Below are positions 13,792-22,620 of a stretch of 46,630 nt of DNA, piece after piece. The notes under the pieces were generated by a model. The model saw only the letters and a list, made by a program, of their open reading frames with translations. It did no database searches and was not told the DNA's origin. The stretch is from JBCDJG01 sp038748065 (lineage in GTDB: Bacteria; Pseudomonadota; Gammaproteobacteria; Pseudomonadales; Halieaceae). Position numbers and translations under genes: made by a program. The stretch is from assembly GCA_038748065.1 (NCBI GenBank), contig JBCDJG010000040.1:1-46630 (forward strand), given 5' to 3'. How positions within the stretch are numbered: the first letter of the stretch is position 1; each line of letters starts with the position of its first letter.

Positions 13792-16565
13792 TCGGGCTGC
13801 GGTATCGCATATTTCCAAGGCCCCCTACCCGGCCTGCAAACGAAAAACTCGCAGGTCAGGGGGTCAGTACCATTTGCCACTTCGTCCCCATCCAGAATGC
13901 CGTCATCGTCAGTATCGGGGTCGTCCGCTTGGGTTCCCTCGAGAAACTCGTCTAGATTCCCCAGGTTGTCTGAATCATCGTCAGCCAATGCGTCGTTAAG
14001 CAGTCGATTCAGCCCGTTCTCTATTTCATAGAAATCCGGTATACCATCGTTGTCGCCATCCACCAGCGTGTGCGCGCTCGCCAGGCTCCAGGAACCGCGG
14101 CCGAGCGTGCCCGCGACCAATACATCATCAGTGGGGTCGTAATCCAGGTCCCACACCGGGACGTTTGGCAGGCCACTGCCTAGCTCAGCCCAGTTGTCAT
14201 ACGTACCCTCAGGGGAGAGGAAAATACCCGCGTTAGTGCCAACTACCAGCGCTCTCACCCCGTTGAACTGAATGTGGTCTATAGAATAAAGGGTAAAGCC
14301 GAAATCCGAGTCAGGGAGATTGCCCGTGATATTGGCAAAGTCAGCCCCGGCATTTGAGGAGTAAAACACCCTGCCGATGGTATCAATAACGAATAGCTCA
14401 TCCGAATCTTCACGATCGGCAAAGACACCTCGAACAGTGCTACCTGTGTAGCCCGCCACGGCCGTGATGGCGCCCCCCATAACGGTACGAGTCACCACAT
14501 TCGAGCCTTGCGCAGCGTAGATCAGATAGGGGTTATCCACTTCATTCTTGCGGCCGCCATAAACCATCTTGTTGCCGCCGTCTGAATTGATCGTGCCCGT
14601 GCTGAGCTGCGCCACGGAGGCACCTTGGTCGGTGGATTCATAGAGCCCATTGGCTGCTCCAATGAGAATGCGAGTTGCGTCAACCTCATTGATTTCAAGC
14701 GGTGTAACAAAACTGGGCACAATGAGCTCATCAGGTGCGGTTACAGTCAGCGGAATAAAGGAGAACGCCGTCAAGGCATTACTGCTGTTCCAGTTTGTGC
14801 GCAGGGCCGAACCCAGAAGCTGGTTACTCGAATAGCGTACGCTGCCGGAAGGATTGCCGGGGTCGACCGCTGCGGCAACGTCCCCGCCGTCGGCCGTCCT
14901 TAGGCTTAGCCAGGTCGTGGCCCCGGGGCTTGCCTGAATCGTAGTACCCGTATCCTGGTTGCCGCTCAGGATGACATTGCTCACGGGGTCGTAGGCAACA
15001 TCGTGCTGTTCGGTCACCTGAATGGTGCCGTTCATGGAGAACCAGTCGCCGGTGTTGTCTTTCGGCGAGGTTCTGCGGTATATGCCACCATCATCGCCCT
15101 CAACCAGGTCGCCGTCGTCGTCGATGGCCATCTCTCTCGCGTCCGCATGGGGCGCACTACTGCTGGCTGTGCCGCCGTCGGTCATGCCACCGGCGTCCTG
15201 AACATGTGTCAGATGTTTCCACTGAGGTGAAGGCGCAGCGCCTGTTGCGGTCACCGTGGAATCGCCGCGAAACAGTCGGCCGGTAAAGTCGGTAGCGCCC
15301 AGGGCATTCGGGAAGCCGCAGCAGTCGCCGGCACCGGCGGGCTGGCGGTCACCGCCCACATACACAATATCGTCGTCATCGGGGTGTGCCAGGATGGCAA
15401 AGTGAATCGAACCCTGGCTGCCGGGCGCGTTGGATTCGGGCTTGAAGCGCGGGTTGGTGCCCACCGTGCCACCGGTTTCGTTTACCAGCGGCGTATCCAT
15501 GGCCGCCCAGGAAGTGCCACCGTTATCGGACACAAAAACCCCGCCGTTGCGCAACTGCCCCGACTTGAGAATGCCCACGTAGACCTTGCCGCTATCGCCG
15601 ACCGTAATTTCCAGGTTGCTGACATTGTTATCAAGGAGCAGCGCATCAATGGTGGCATCACTTACCTTAGACCAGGTCGCGCCCGTATCGGTACTCTTGT
15701 AGATGCCGTTGGTGCCGCCAATCAAGTCGGCAAAGACAATCGAGGTATAAAACGTCGAGGCACTGAAATTGGGGTTAGAGGCCAGGTCGAAGGCAACGCC
15801 GCCGGGTAGGCCAGTTGTGCTGCCGTCGCCATCGCTAATCTGCGTGAAGCTTCCGCCAGTATTGGTGCTGCGAAATATACCAACGTTGCCGAAGGTGAAT
15901 GAATCCGCAAAATTTACTGCCGCGAGCAGTACCGAGCCGCGCGCAGCGACACCCGAGATATTTTTACCCTGCATCGTGCCGCCTATGGTGGTCCAACTTG
16001 AGCCACCATTCACTGATCGCATCAGTCCGGTGCGTGCGCCCCCTCGACTGGCAAAGGAGCTGAAGCGGCCAACACCCGCTACGAGCGTACTGTAGGTGTT
16101 GTCTGTAGGATCAAACTCGATCGCACCAATAGAGTTCGATGGCTGGCCATCCGTCAGCGGCGTCCATGTCGGAAAGGTTGCCGTCGCGTCAGTCGTTTTC
16201 CAGATCCCCCCGTTGGTGCCACCCGCGTAAACCACGTCCGCATTCCCGGGCTGAGGTAATACGACATGGATGGCGCCAACTACTTCGCCATTCGGTATGT
16301 TCTCAACCTGGCCACTCAAAGCGGGCCCAGGGCCCTGCGCCATCCAGTTGCCACCCGTTACCGGTACTGATGGCGGCAAAATAAATATCGATGGCGCTCG
16401 CGGTGCTGGCGCAGGCGCAGGCCCTATAAGGGCCGGAGCCTTCGGCAGCGTTGAATCCACCGGCGCCGGATCCGGTGGAAGCAGGTTATCGGGGGCTATA
16501 GGCACCTGTGCCTTGATGTTCAGCGTTGCAAGCATCAAGAGTAGAAATGTGGCTAGTCTTATCAC
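13788..16565 (-). CDS. Large secreted Asp-box (BNR) beta-propeller protein with type-3 calcium repeats
   Basis: A 925-residue exported protein. It has a signal peptide (MIRLATFLLLMLATLNIKA), then a Pro/Ala-rich linker (21-70). A long propeller region follows with Asp-box motifs of the S-x-(D/N)-x-G-x-x-W kind: RSVNGGSSW (183-191), RSTNTGGSF (232-240), KSTDTGATW (290-298), VSDNGGTSW (345-353) and later ESTDQGAS. The last 90 residues hold thrombospondin type-3-like calcium repeats (DGDNDGIPDFYE, DPDTDDDGILDGDE) and a short tail with two cysteines. Asp-box propellers occur in sialidases, sortilin-like proteins and surface adhesins; no sialidase active-site set is evident, so I do not call it an enzyme. 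The ATG overlaps the preceding gene by four bases (ATGA), so the two should be cotranslated. Confidence 0.85.
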   Translation of the reverse strand: MIRLATFLLLMLATLNIKAQVPIAPDNLLPPDPAPVDSTLPKAPALIGPAPAPAPRAPSIFILPPSVPVTGGNWMAQGPGPALSGQVENIPNGEVVGAIHVVLPQPGNADVVYAGGTNGGIWKTTDATATFPTWTPLTDGQPSNSIGAIEFDPTDNTYSTLVAGVGRFSSFASRGGARTGLMRSVNGGSSWTTIGGTMQGKNISGVAARGSVLLAAVNFADSFTFGNVGIFRSTNTGGSFTQISDGDGSTTGLPGGVAFDLASNPNFSASTFYTSIVFADLIGGTNGIYKSTDTGATWSKVSDATIDALLLDNNVSNLEITVGDSGKVYVGILKSGQLRNGGVFVSDNGGTSWAAMDTPLVNETGGTVGTNPRFKPESNAPGSQGSIHFAILAHPDDDDIVYVGGDRQPAGAGDCCGFPNALGATDFTGRLFRGDSTVTATGAAPSPQWKHLTHVQDAGGMTDGGTASSSAPHADAREMAIDDDGDLVEGDDGGIYRRTSPKDNTGDWFSMNGTIQVTEQHDVAYDPVSNVILSGNQDTGTTIQASPGATTWLSLRTADGGDVAAAVDPGNPSGSVRYSSNQLLGSALRTNWNSSNALTAFSFIPLTVTAPDELIVPSFVTPLEINEVDATRILIGAANGLYESTDQGASVAQLSTGTINSDGGNKMVYGGRKNEVDNPYLIYAAQGSNVVTRTVMGGAITAVAGYTGSTVRGVFADREDSDELFVIDTIGRVFYSSNAGADFANITGNLPDSDFGFTLYSIDHIQFNGVRALVVGTNAGIFLSPEGTYDNWAELGSGLPNVPVWDLDYDPTDDVLVAGTLGRGSWSLASAHTLVDGDNDGIPDFYEIENGLNRLLNDALADDDSDNLGNLDEFLEGTQADDPDTDDDGILDGDEVANGTDPLTCEFFVCRPGRGPWKYAIPQPD

Positions 16566-17020
16566 GGCAGGGCCTGTGTCCTTACGATGGTTAGCGTCTG
16601 GCGCTGGTGTCCCAGCGTTACCCGATGTACCGGATGCGCCGGTAAACCCGCAAAGCTCCCGCTGGGTCCGGGGTCAGCATGGAATAGCCGATAAGGGCCT
16701 GCTGGCAGCTTGAGACCACAGCGGCCGTCAGAACCGGTCACAAGCCTATGGCTCGGGCCTTCGTAGGTCTCGGCCTCGACAATAAATGGCATGGATGCGG
16801 GCCTGTCTTCCGGCTGCCGGTTCGGCATGGCTGGTAGGAGACGATAGTGCGTTTCAAGCAGCAAATTTACGCCCGGCGAATCCTCAGGCAAACAGCTTAG
16901 CCGGCTCTCTTCGGCGGCATTGTCACCATAGGCTGGCGGCAGGCTCAGCGCCGTGGCAAGCAAGAGACTCAACGCGCGGCCACTCGCCAGGCCGGTCGGC
17001 CCGGAGCAATTCACACTCAA
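16562..17020 (-). CDS. Small secreted protein, carboxypeptidase-regulatory-like fold possible
   Basis: About 152 residues with a signal peptide (ALSLLLATALSLPPAYG). The mature part has VEAETYEGPSHRLVTGSDG, CGLKLPAGPYRLFHAD and HRVTLGHQRQTLTIV. The T-x-x-DG...LPAGPYRL pattern resembles the carboxypeptidase regulatory or prealbumin-like beta-sandwich, which often serves as a surface or stalk domain. No enzymatic residues are recognised. The frame opens at a TTG (17020); a GTG two codons later is also possible, and the ribosome site is weak. It lies between the Wza-like gene and the 925-residue protein gene and overlaps the latter by four bases, so a shared function is likely. Confidence 0.6.
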   Translation of the reverse strand: MSVNCSGPTGLASGRALSLLLATALSLPPAYGDNAAEESRLSCLPEDSPGVNLLLETHYRLLPAMPNRQPEDRPASMPFIVEAETYEGPSHRLVTGSDGRCGLKLPAGPYRLFHADPGPSGSFAGLPAHPVHRVTLGHQRQTLTIVRTQALP

Positions 17021-17025
17021 GAACG

Positions 17026-17041
17026 AGCCCCGGAGGGGGCT
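17026..17041 (-). terminator. Hairpin after the Wza-like gene, weak terminator or attenuator
   Basis: AGCCCC and GGGGCT form six G-C-rich pairs around a four-base loop, directly after the Wza-like stop codon. On the minus strand an A-rich run precedes it and CGTTCTTG follows, which is only a weak U-tract. It may lower readthrough into the two downstream secreted-protein genes rather than stop it. Confidence 0.35.
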
Positions 17042-17044
17042 TTG

Positions 17045-17779
17045 CTACCACACGCGAAAGCCAATAAAGCCACGTAGTGTATCTGATACCCCTTTAACAA
17101 AAGACTTACTGCCAGACTCCGGCACGACGATACGGTCATTCCCAATGACCTCGGGGTCGGGTTTGGAGCCGCTTAGTATCTCTTCCAGGTTTACGATGTA
17201 GCCAACCACCTCGCCGCCGTCGTTGGTTCTGAAAACCACGATCTCCTCTTCATCGGCAAGACGCTCTGTGCCGCCCGCCAGGGCCAGAGCCTGCAGCAGT
17301 GTCGTGCGGCCCTTGAGCGGATAGACGCCCGGCTCATCGACGGCGCCAAGCAAGGTCACCTGCTGGCTGGCATAGTCGGCAATATCGATGTTCACCTGCG
17401 GGTCTTGCAGGTAGTCAACGCCATACAGGTCTGCCAACAGGTCTTCGGCCTGCTCTGTTGTCAGGCCCGCAACCTTCACTGGCCCGAGCAGCGGCATGCG
17501 AATGTAGCCGCGCGAGTTAACCTTCTCAACACCCGACAGCTCATCTACCTGAAAAACTTCGATCTCAAGCTCGTCCGCCGGGCCAATACGATAGTCATCT
17601 TCATCCAGAATCACGGCACTGGATGACGTCTCAGACTGCTCAGGGAGCAGGTTCATTTCTTCAACCGAGGCGGAATTCTCTGGCGGGCGCTCCTTTTCCA
17701 CGGCCAAAGCACTGCCTACCGTGAGGGTGAACACGAGTGGCAATGTCAGCAGCGAGCGCGTGACGGGAAAAGGGAACAT
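17045..17779 (-). CDS. Polysaccharide export protein (Wza/OPX family)
   Basis: About 244 residues. It has a signal peptide (LLTLPLVFTLTVGSALA), an acidic linker, then the polysaccharide export domain: YRIGPADELEIEVFQVDELS and IRMPLLGPVKVAGLTTEQ, with VNIDIADYASQQVTLLGAV. An SLBB domain follows (GVYPLKGRTTLLQALALAGG). OPX proteins form or gate the outer-membrane route for capsule or exopolysaccharide. Wza itself is a lipoprotein; here no cysteine follows the signal, so it is a non-acylated member. I chose the ATG at 17779 over a GTG seven codons upstream; both are weak. It is parted from the polysaccharide operon by cysG-serS and the secreted-protein genes, yet it is the only export-channel gene in the window. 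No Wzc-type co-polymerase is present. Confidence 0.85.
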   Translation of the reverse strand: MFPFPVTRSLLTLPLVFTLTVGSALAVEKERPPENSASVEEMNLLPEQSETSSSAVILDEDDYRIGPADELEIEVFQVDELSGVEKVNSRGYIRMPLLGPVKVAGLTTEQAEDLLADLYGVDYLQDPQVNIDIADYASQQVTLLGAVDEPGVYPLKGRTTLLQALALAGGTERLADEEEIVVFRTNDGGEVVGYIVNLEEILSGSKPDPEVIGNDRIVVPESGSKSFVKGVSDTLRGFIGFRVW

Positions 17780-17856
17780 GGCAGGGGCCGGTGGGTTCAC
17801 AGCCCAAGATTATTGCACAGGCCAGAACGGCGCGAAACAGTCATACGAGTCGGTAT

Positions 17857-18237
17857 TCACAGCAACAGTGCGCGAGCAAGATAAATTGCCAGGCCCGCCG
17901 CCAGCACGCAGGTCAGAAAGCTGGCTACGATATAGCCCGCGGCATGCCAATAGGCGCCAGATTCGATCATCTGGATGGTATCCAGACTAAAGGTAGAAAA
18001 CGTGGTGAACGCGCCAAGGAAACCCACCATCAGCACCCCCCGCCAATCGGGGTGCAGCCAGGCCCGCTCCATAATGACCACAAACAGTACGCCGATCGCA
18101 AAACTGCCGATCACGTTGACTAGCAGCGTGCCAATGGGAAAACGCGTGTCCCATAAATCGTGCGCCCAGCTACCCAGCAAGTGGCGGCTCACCGCGCCGC
18201 CGGCGCCGCCTAGCGCTATCAGAATCAGGTATTTCAT
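17857..18237 (-). CDS. crcB: Fluoride channel CrcB/FluC
   Basis: A 126-residue inner-membrane protein with four hydrophobic segments, the usual size for Fluc channels, which work as antiparallel dimers and let fluoride leave the cell. Family motifs are GGAGGAVSRHLLG (residues 9-21), GTLLVNVIGSFAIG and GFLGAFTTFSTFSLD, the last holding the Phe-box and Thr/Ser track. I place the start at the ATG at 18237; a longer frame upstream would overlap rarA by 41 bases and adds non-family sequence. It lies 28 bases after rarA and may be cotranscribed with it. I see no fluoride riboswitch before it. Confidence 0.93.
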   Translation of the reverse strand: MKYLILIALGGAGGAVSRHLLGSWAHDLWDTRFPIGTLLVNVIGSFAIGVLFVVIMERAWLHPDWRGVLMVGFLGAFTTFSTFSLDTIQMIESGAYWHAAGYIVASFLTCVLAAGLAIYLARALLL

Positions 18238-18265
18238 GGCCTGGCTTACATAACCTCGCCTGCGA

Positions 18266-19600
18266 TCAGCTGTCGTCGTAGCGTTTGCGGCCGCTGTCGC
18301 GGTCAAGCTGCCTGAAGTGTTCGAGCCGCTCCCGAATACGTGTTTCCAACCCCCTATCGACCGGATGGTAAAATGAGGCAGATTTCAGCGGCTCAGGGAA
18401 ATAGTTCTCCCCCGCAGCGAAGGCACCGGGTTCATCATGGGCATAGCGGTAATCTTCTCCGTGCCCCATCTCCTGCATAAGGCCAGTCGGTGCGTTGCGC
18501 AGGTGCATCGGCACGCCTTCGCTGCCGCCCGCAGCAACCGCATCTCGGGCTGCTTTGTAGGCCTCGTACACAGCATTGCTTTTCGGCGCTGCAGCGAGAT
18601 AGACGACAGCCTGAGCAAGAGCCAGCTCTCCCTCCGGGCTACCCAGCCGCTCCTGTGTCTGCCAAGCGTCCAGGCAAATTCCGAGGGCCCTCGGATCGGC
18701 GTTGCCGATATCCTCGCTGGCCATGCGCAACACTCGCCTGGCGATATACAGTGGGTCGCAACCTCCATCCAGCATGCGGCACAGCCAGTACAGTGCGGCA
18801 TCCGGGCTGGAGCCACGCACGGCCTTGTGAAGCGCACTGATCTGGTCGTAAAAAGCATCGCCGCCTTTATCAAAACGCCTTAGCGAGGCTTGCAGGACTT
18901 CGTTCACGAGTGCCTCATCCAAGTTGCCATCAGTGCTGAGGTCAAGCGCGAGTTCCAGCAGGTTCAAGGCGCGTCTGGCATCGCCATCCGCCGCCTCCGC
19001 GAGGCGTTCTAGCACCGCAGGTCGAACAGGGGCGACAACACCGTCTGCTGCCCTGCCGCTCTCACTCAGCGCACGGGTCAGTACATCAAGTAACTCATCC
19101 GGTGCCAGCTCGCGCAGTTTATAGACCCGCGCACGCGACAGCAGGGCGTTGTTCAACTCGAAGGAAGGGTTTTCGGTGGTTGCGCCAATAAAAATCAGGG
19201 TGCCGTCCTCTACGTAGGGCAAAAAGGCATCCTGCTGCGCTTTATTGAAGCGGTGCGCTTCATCTACAAACAGCACGGTGTCGCGCCCTGCGCCCTTGTT
19301 CTGCCGTGCTTGCTCCACGGCCTCGCGTATTTCCTTGACGCCTGATAACACCGCTGAAATCTGCAGGAAGTGCGCCTCGGCAGCCTCCGCGGCGAGCCTT
19401 GCGAGTGTCGTCTTGCCAACGCCCGGCGGCCCCCAGAAAACCATGGAGTGCAACTGCCCGCTATCGATGGCCTTGCGCAGCGGCTTACCCGGGCCTAGGA
19501 TGTGAACCTGTCCGATGTAATCCACCAGCCGCTGCGGCCGCATGCGAGCCGCCAGCGGCTGGTAGCCCGAATCCGTCGCTGCGAATAGGTCACTCGTCAT
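18266..19600 (-). CDS. rarA: Replication-associated recombination protein RarA (MgsA)
   Basis: A 444-residue AAA+ ATPase related to clamp loaders and RuvB that acts at stalled replication forks. It has Walker A FWGPPGVGKTTLARLAA, Walker B VLFVDEAHRFNKAQQDAFLP and the sensor segment IGATTENPSFELNNALLSR. It ends with the RarA C-terminal tetramerisation region, including AALYWLCRMLDGGCDP and YPxxLK-like ENYFPEPLK. The real start is the ATG at 19600 (MTSDLFAATDSGYQPLAARM); a frame reaching 19891 adds 97 residues without family resemblance. The start overlaps the lolA end by 11 bases, so the two should be translationally coupled. The lolA-rarA-serS neighbourhood is a known gammaproteobacterial arrangement. 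Confidence 0.95.
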   Translation of the reverse strand: MTSDLFAATDSGYQPLAARMRPQRLVDYIGQVHILGPGKPLRKAIDSGQLHSMVFWGPPGVGKTTLARLAAEAAEAHFLQISAVLSGVKEIREAVEQARQNKGAGRDTVLFVDEAHRFNKAQQDAFLPYVEDGTLIFIGATTENPSFELNNALLSRARVYKLRELAPDELLDVLTRALSESGRAADGVVAPVRPAVLERLAEAADGDARRALNLLELALDLSTDGNLDEALVNEVLQASLRRFDKGGDAFYDQISALHKAVRGSSPDAALYWLCRMLDGGCDPLYIARRVLRMASEDIGNADPRALGICLDAWQTQERLGSPEGELALAQAVVYLAAAPKSNAVYEAYKAARDAVAAGGSEGVPMHLRNAPTGLMQEMGHGEDYRYAHDEPGAFAAGENYFPEPLKSASFYHPVDRGLETRIRERLEHFRQLDRDSGRKRYDDS

Positions 19601-20201
19601 AGTAGAATAGGTCGACACCGGGCGGTGGCTGAAAGTCGAAGTCTGCTGCACTGAGCTCAGCGCGGCTGTCGAGCTCAAAAAAGCGCAGCTGTATGCGCTG
19701 GCCCAGTCGATCAACAATATCCATCCACGCCAACTGGCCCTGTTCAAAGCCCAGGGTAAGCGCGCGAAACCCCGGGTCCGTAGCGCGAGGTAGCAGCCGG
19801 TAGCCGCCCTCCCCTGCGCTCTCAATGGTAAAACTGTCACGCAGGTAGCTAGTGTCTCCCCCCAGCACCTGCAAGGGCGACAGCTCCTCACTGAGTGCCA
19901 CGGGGCGGCGAGTCACGGTTTCCAGGTCCAGGTCGTGATGCCACAGGTACTGCGGCGTCGCCACAATCATCTGGCGGTCTGGCGAGGTGATTTCCCAGCT
20001 GAAATATCCACCCTTCAGCAAGCGAAAGCGGCCGTCGCTCTGCTGCACGGCGTCGCTATCATCAGGGCCGAACTGAGTCTGTGAAAAGCGACCGCTAAGG
20101 CTTTCGATGCTGGCGAGCGTCGACAGTAGGTCGTCTACTGGCGCGGCCGCGGCGTGCACGGCGGACAGCAGCATAAATATCAGCGTCATTGTAAAGCGCA
20201 T
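19590..20201 (-). CDS. lolA: Outer-membrane lipoprotein carrier LolA
   Basis: A 203-residue periplasmic chaperone that takes lipoproteins released by LolCDE and carries them to LolB. It has a signal peptide (LIFMLLSAVHAAAA), then the LolA start DDLLSTLASIESLSGRFSQT. GRFRLLKGGYFSWEITSPDRQMIVATP-like strands follow (the PxxFxWE..P..Q...DG family pattern), as does LWHHDLDLETVTRRPV. Length is usual. The ribosome site GAGG sits seven bases before the ATG. It lies 33 bases after ftsK on the same strand and overlaps rarA by 11 bases. Confidence 0.94.
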   Translation of the reverse strand: MRFTMTLIFMLLSAVHAAAAPVDDLLSTLASIESLSGRFSQTQFGPDDSDAVQQSDGRFRLLKGGYFSWEITSPDRQMIVATPQYLWHHDLDLETVTRRPVALSEELSPLQVLGGDTSYLRDSFTIESAGEGGYRLLPRATDPGFRALTLGFEQGQLAWMDIVDRLGQRIQLRFFELDSRAELSAADFDFQPPPGVDLFYYDE

Positions 20202-20234
20202 CGGGTTACCTCAGCCTGGCTTCGGCACGCGCTA

Positions 20235-22556
20235 TCAGTCTTCAACGGGGGGCGGTGCCAATACCTCACGCTGACCATTGGTGCCCATTTCGCTGACCAC
20301 GCCGGCCATCTCCATGGCCTCAATCAGGCGCGCTGCGCGGTTGTAGCCAATGCGCAGCTTGCGCTGCACGCTGGAGATGCTGGCACGCCGGCTTTGGGTG
20401 ACATAGTGCACCGCCTCGTCGTAGAGCGCATCGCTCTCTTCATCTTCTTCGGCCGCAGAACCCGCCTGGAGTTCCCCGGCGGTGACCGGCGTGGCACTGC
20501 CCTCATCCAACAGTCCGTCGATGTAGGTAGGCTCACCACGGCGCTTCCAGTCCGCCACCACCCTGTGTACTTCTTCGTCGGAAACGAAGGCCCCGTGCAC
20601 GCGGTTCGGCATGCCAGAGCCCGGCGGCAGGTATAGCATATCGCCGTGACCCAGCAGCTGCTCCGCGCCACCCTGATCAAGAATGGTGCGCGAATCCACC
20701 TTGGAGCTGACCTGAAAAGCAATGCGGGTCGGCACATTGGCCTTGATCAGCCCAGTGATCACATCAACCGAGGGCCGCTGCGTTGCGAGCACCAGGTGTA
20801 TTCCTGCCGCTCGCGCCTTTTGCGCGATGCGTGCGATCAACTCCTCCACCTTCTTGCCGACTATCATCATCATGTCGGCGAATTCGTCGATCACAACAAC
20901 GATAGACGGCAAAACTTCCAGGTTCGGAGCTAGCTGCTCCTCATCGGTTTCCGCAAATATCGCATCCGGTGTCCACAGCGGATCAGCAATTGGTGCGCCG
21001 GCCTTATCTGCGTCAGCAATCTTGCGGTTATAGCCGGCCAGGTTACGCACACCGAGCGATGCCATCAGCTTGTAGCGGCGCTCCATTTCCGCCACACACC
21101 AGCGCAGGCCATTGGCAGCATCTTTCATGTCGGTAATGACGGGCGTGAGCAAGTGCGGGATACCGTCGTAAACAGATAACTCCAGCATTTTGGGGTCGAC
21201 CAGGATAAGTCGCACGTCGGCCGGGCTGGACTTGTACAGCAGGCTGAGCAACATCGCATTGACACCGACGGATTTACCGGAGCCCGTGGTGCCCGCCACC
21301 AGCAGGTGGGGCATCTTGCCGAGGTCAGCCACCACCGGCTGGCCTGAGATATCGTGCCCGAGGGCCAGGGTCAGCGCCGATTTACTGTGCTCGAAGGCCT
21401 TGCTGGCCAGGACTTCGCGAAAGTTAACGATTTCTCGATGCTCGTTGGGTATCTCAACGCCGACGACCGACTTGCCCGGAATTACCTCTACGACTCGCAC
21501 GCTGATTACCGCCAGCGAACGCGCCAGGTCTTTTGCCAGGTTCGAGATGCGGCTGACCTTTACCCCGGCCGCGGGCTGTATCTCAAAGCGGGTAATAACC
21601 GGCCCCGGATAGATGTCCGTCACCTCCGCCGAGATACCAAAGTCGGCCAGTTTGAGCTCCAGCAGCTTGGATAGCCCCTCAAGCGCCTCTTTGGAATAGC
21701 CGGCGTTGGGGTCTTTATCGTCCGGGTCCAGCAGTTCGAGGGGCGGAAGCGTGCCCGTGATCGGCGCATCAAACAGAGGCTGCTGGCGCTCCTTGTCTTC
21801 CCGATCGCTTTTCTCGATCTTTTTTTCAAGCGGTTTGATTTTGGGCGGTTTGCGCTTCTTTTCCTTCTCGACGTGCTCGTCGATAACCACCTTGCGTGCC
21901 TCGATCGCTTTTTCGCGCTGGCGTCGATCGCGGATGCGGTCAAGCGCGCCAACCAGCCTCTGATGACCGCTGGCGACCGAGCGCAGGCAGAGCGCCCCGA
22001 GATTGTCCATCAGGCGAATCCACGACAGGTCAGTAAATATGGTCATCCCGAAGAGAAACACCGCGACGAGAATCAGGCGGCTACCGATACCGCTGAAGGC
22101 CGCTTCAAAGCCTCCCCCGATTGCCTGGCCTAAGATGCCTCCGGCGCCCTGGGGCAGGCCCGAGCTGCCTAAATCGTTGATCGCCGCCATAGCCGTGCCG
22201 GCGACCATTACCAGCACCAGCCCCAAGGCCCGGACACCGAAGGTGGTCCAGTCAAAATGGCTCTCCTCGTGGCGATGTAGCAGGATCACCAGGGCACGGT
22301 AGGCAAGCAAGAGCGGAAACAGGTAGGCGGCATAGCCCACCAGCGAGAAAGACACATCCGCCAGCCAGGCACCGGTGATGCCGCCACCGTTCACGATCTT
22401 GCCGCCCGTGCCGGTCGCAGACCAACCGGGGTCATTCACGCTGTAGGTTAGCAATGCCAGTAGCAGGTAGGCACAGACAGCGCTGATGCCAATGAATGCG
22501 CCTTCTCGCAAGCGAGAACCCAGAAAGCCGGCTGGACTAGCGGTGGATTGCGACAC
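20235..22556 (-). CDS. ftsK: DNA translocase FtsK
   Basis: About 773 residues. FtsK anchors at the division septum and pumps chromosomal DNA toward dif for dimer resolution. The N-terminal part has four to five membrane spans (IGISAVCAYLLLALLTY onward), followed by a fairly short charged linker rich in Lys and Glu (about 220-265). The RecA-like motor has Walker A VAGTTGSGKSVGVNAM and Walker B-like VVVIDEFADMMM. The C-terminal gamma domain that reads KOPS sites is present (ISSVQRKLRIGYNRAARLI). I favour the GTG at 22556: AAGGGGG ends nine bases upstream, and this length fits other FtsK N-termini. A GTG 11 codons upstream (22589) lies within a palindrome and lacks a ribosome site. It is divergent from trxB. 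Confidence 0.94.
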   Translation of the reverse strand: MSQSTASPAGFLGSRLREGAFIGISAVCAYLLLALLTYSVNDPGWSATGTGGKIVNGGGITGAWLADVSFSLVGYAAYLFPLLLAYRALVILLHRHEESHFDWTTFGVRALGLVLVMVAGTAMAAINDLGSSGLPQGAGGILGQAIGGGFEAAFSGIGSRLILVAVFLFGMTIFTDLSWIRLMDNLGALCLRSVASGHQRLVGALDRIRDRRQREKAIEARKVVIDEHVEKEKKRKPPKIKPLEKKIEKSDREDKERQQPLFDAPITGTLPPLELLDPDDKDPNAGYSKEALEGLSKLLELKLADFGISAEVTDIYPGPVITRFEIQPAAGVKVSRISNLAKDLARSLAVISVRVVEVIPGKSVVGVEIPNEHREIVNFREVLASKAFEHSKSALTLALGHDISGQPVVADLGKMPHLLVAGTTGSGKSVGVNAMLLSLLYKSSPADVRLILVDPKMLELSVYDGIPHLLTPVITDMKDAANGLRWCVAEMERRYKLMASLGVRNLAGYNRKIADADKAGAPIADPLWTPDAIFAETDEEQLAPNLEVLPSIVVVIDEFADMMMIVGKKVEELIARIAQKARAAGIHLVLATQRPSVDVITGLIKANVPTRIAFQVSSKVDSRTILDQGGAEQLLGHGDMLYLPPGSGMPNRVHGAFVSDEEVHRVVADWKRRGEPTYIDGLLDEGSATPVTAGELQAGSAAEEDEESDALYDEAVHYVTQSRRASISSVQRKLRIGYNRAARLIEAMEMAGVVSEMGTNGQREVLAPPPVED

Positions 22557-22584
22557 CTCGAAGAACCCCCTTTCTTTATCGGAA

Positions 22585-22600
22585 TGCACTTAAAAGTGCA
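22585..22600. repeat. Perfect palindrome upstream of the ftsK start
   Basis: TGCACTT and AAGTGCA are perfect seven-base arms around a two-base centre. The central gap is too small for an RNA hairpin, so protein binding is the more likely use. It lies about 30 bases upstream of the preferred ftsK start, in the leader of the predicted ftsK transcript. It does not match the LexA box (CTGT-N8-ACAG). Confidence 0.5.
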
Positions 22601-22620
22601 CGGATCGTCGCAAAGACGTT

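Noticed and set aside
18238..18306. Longer crcB frame and a possible fluoride riboswitch
   Set aside because: The extra residues do not look like CrcB and overlap rarA; the 28-base spacer is too short for a fluoride riboswitch.
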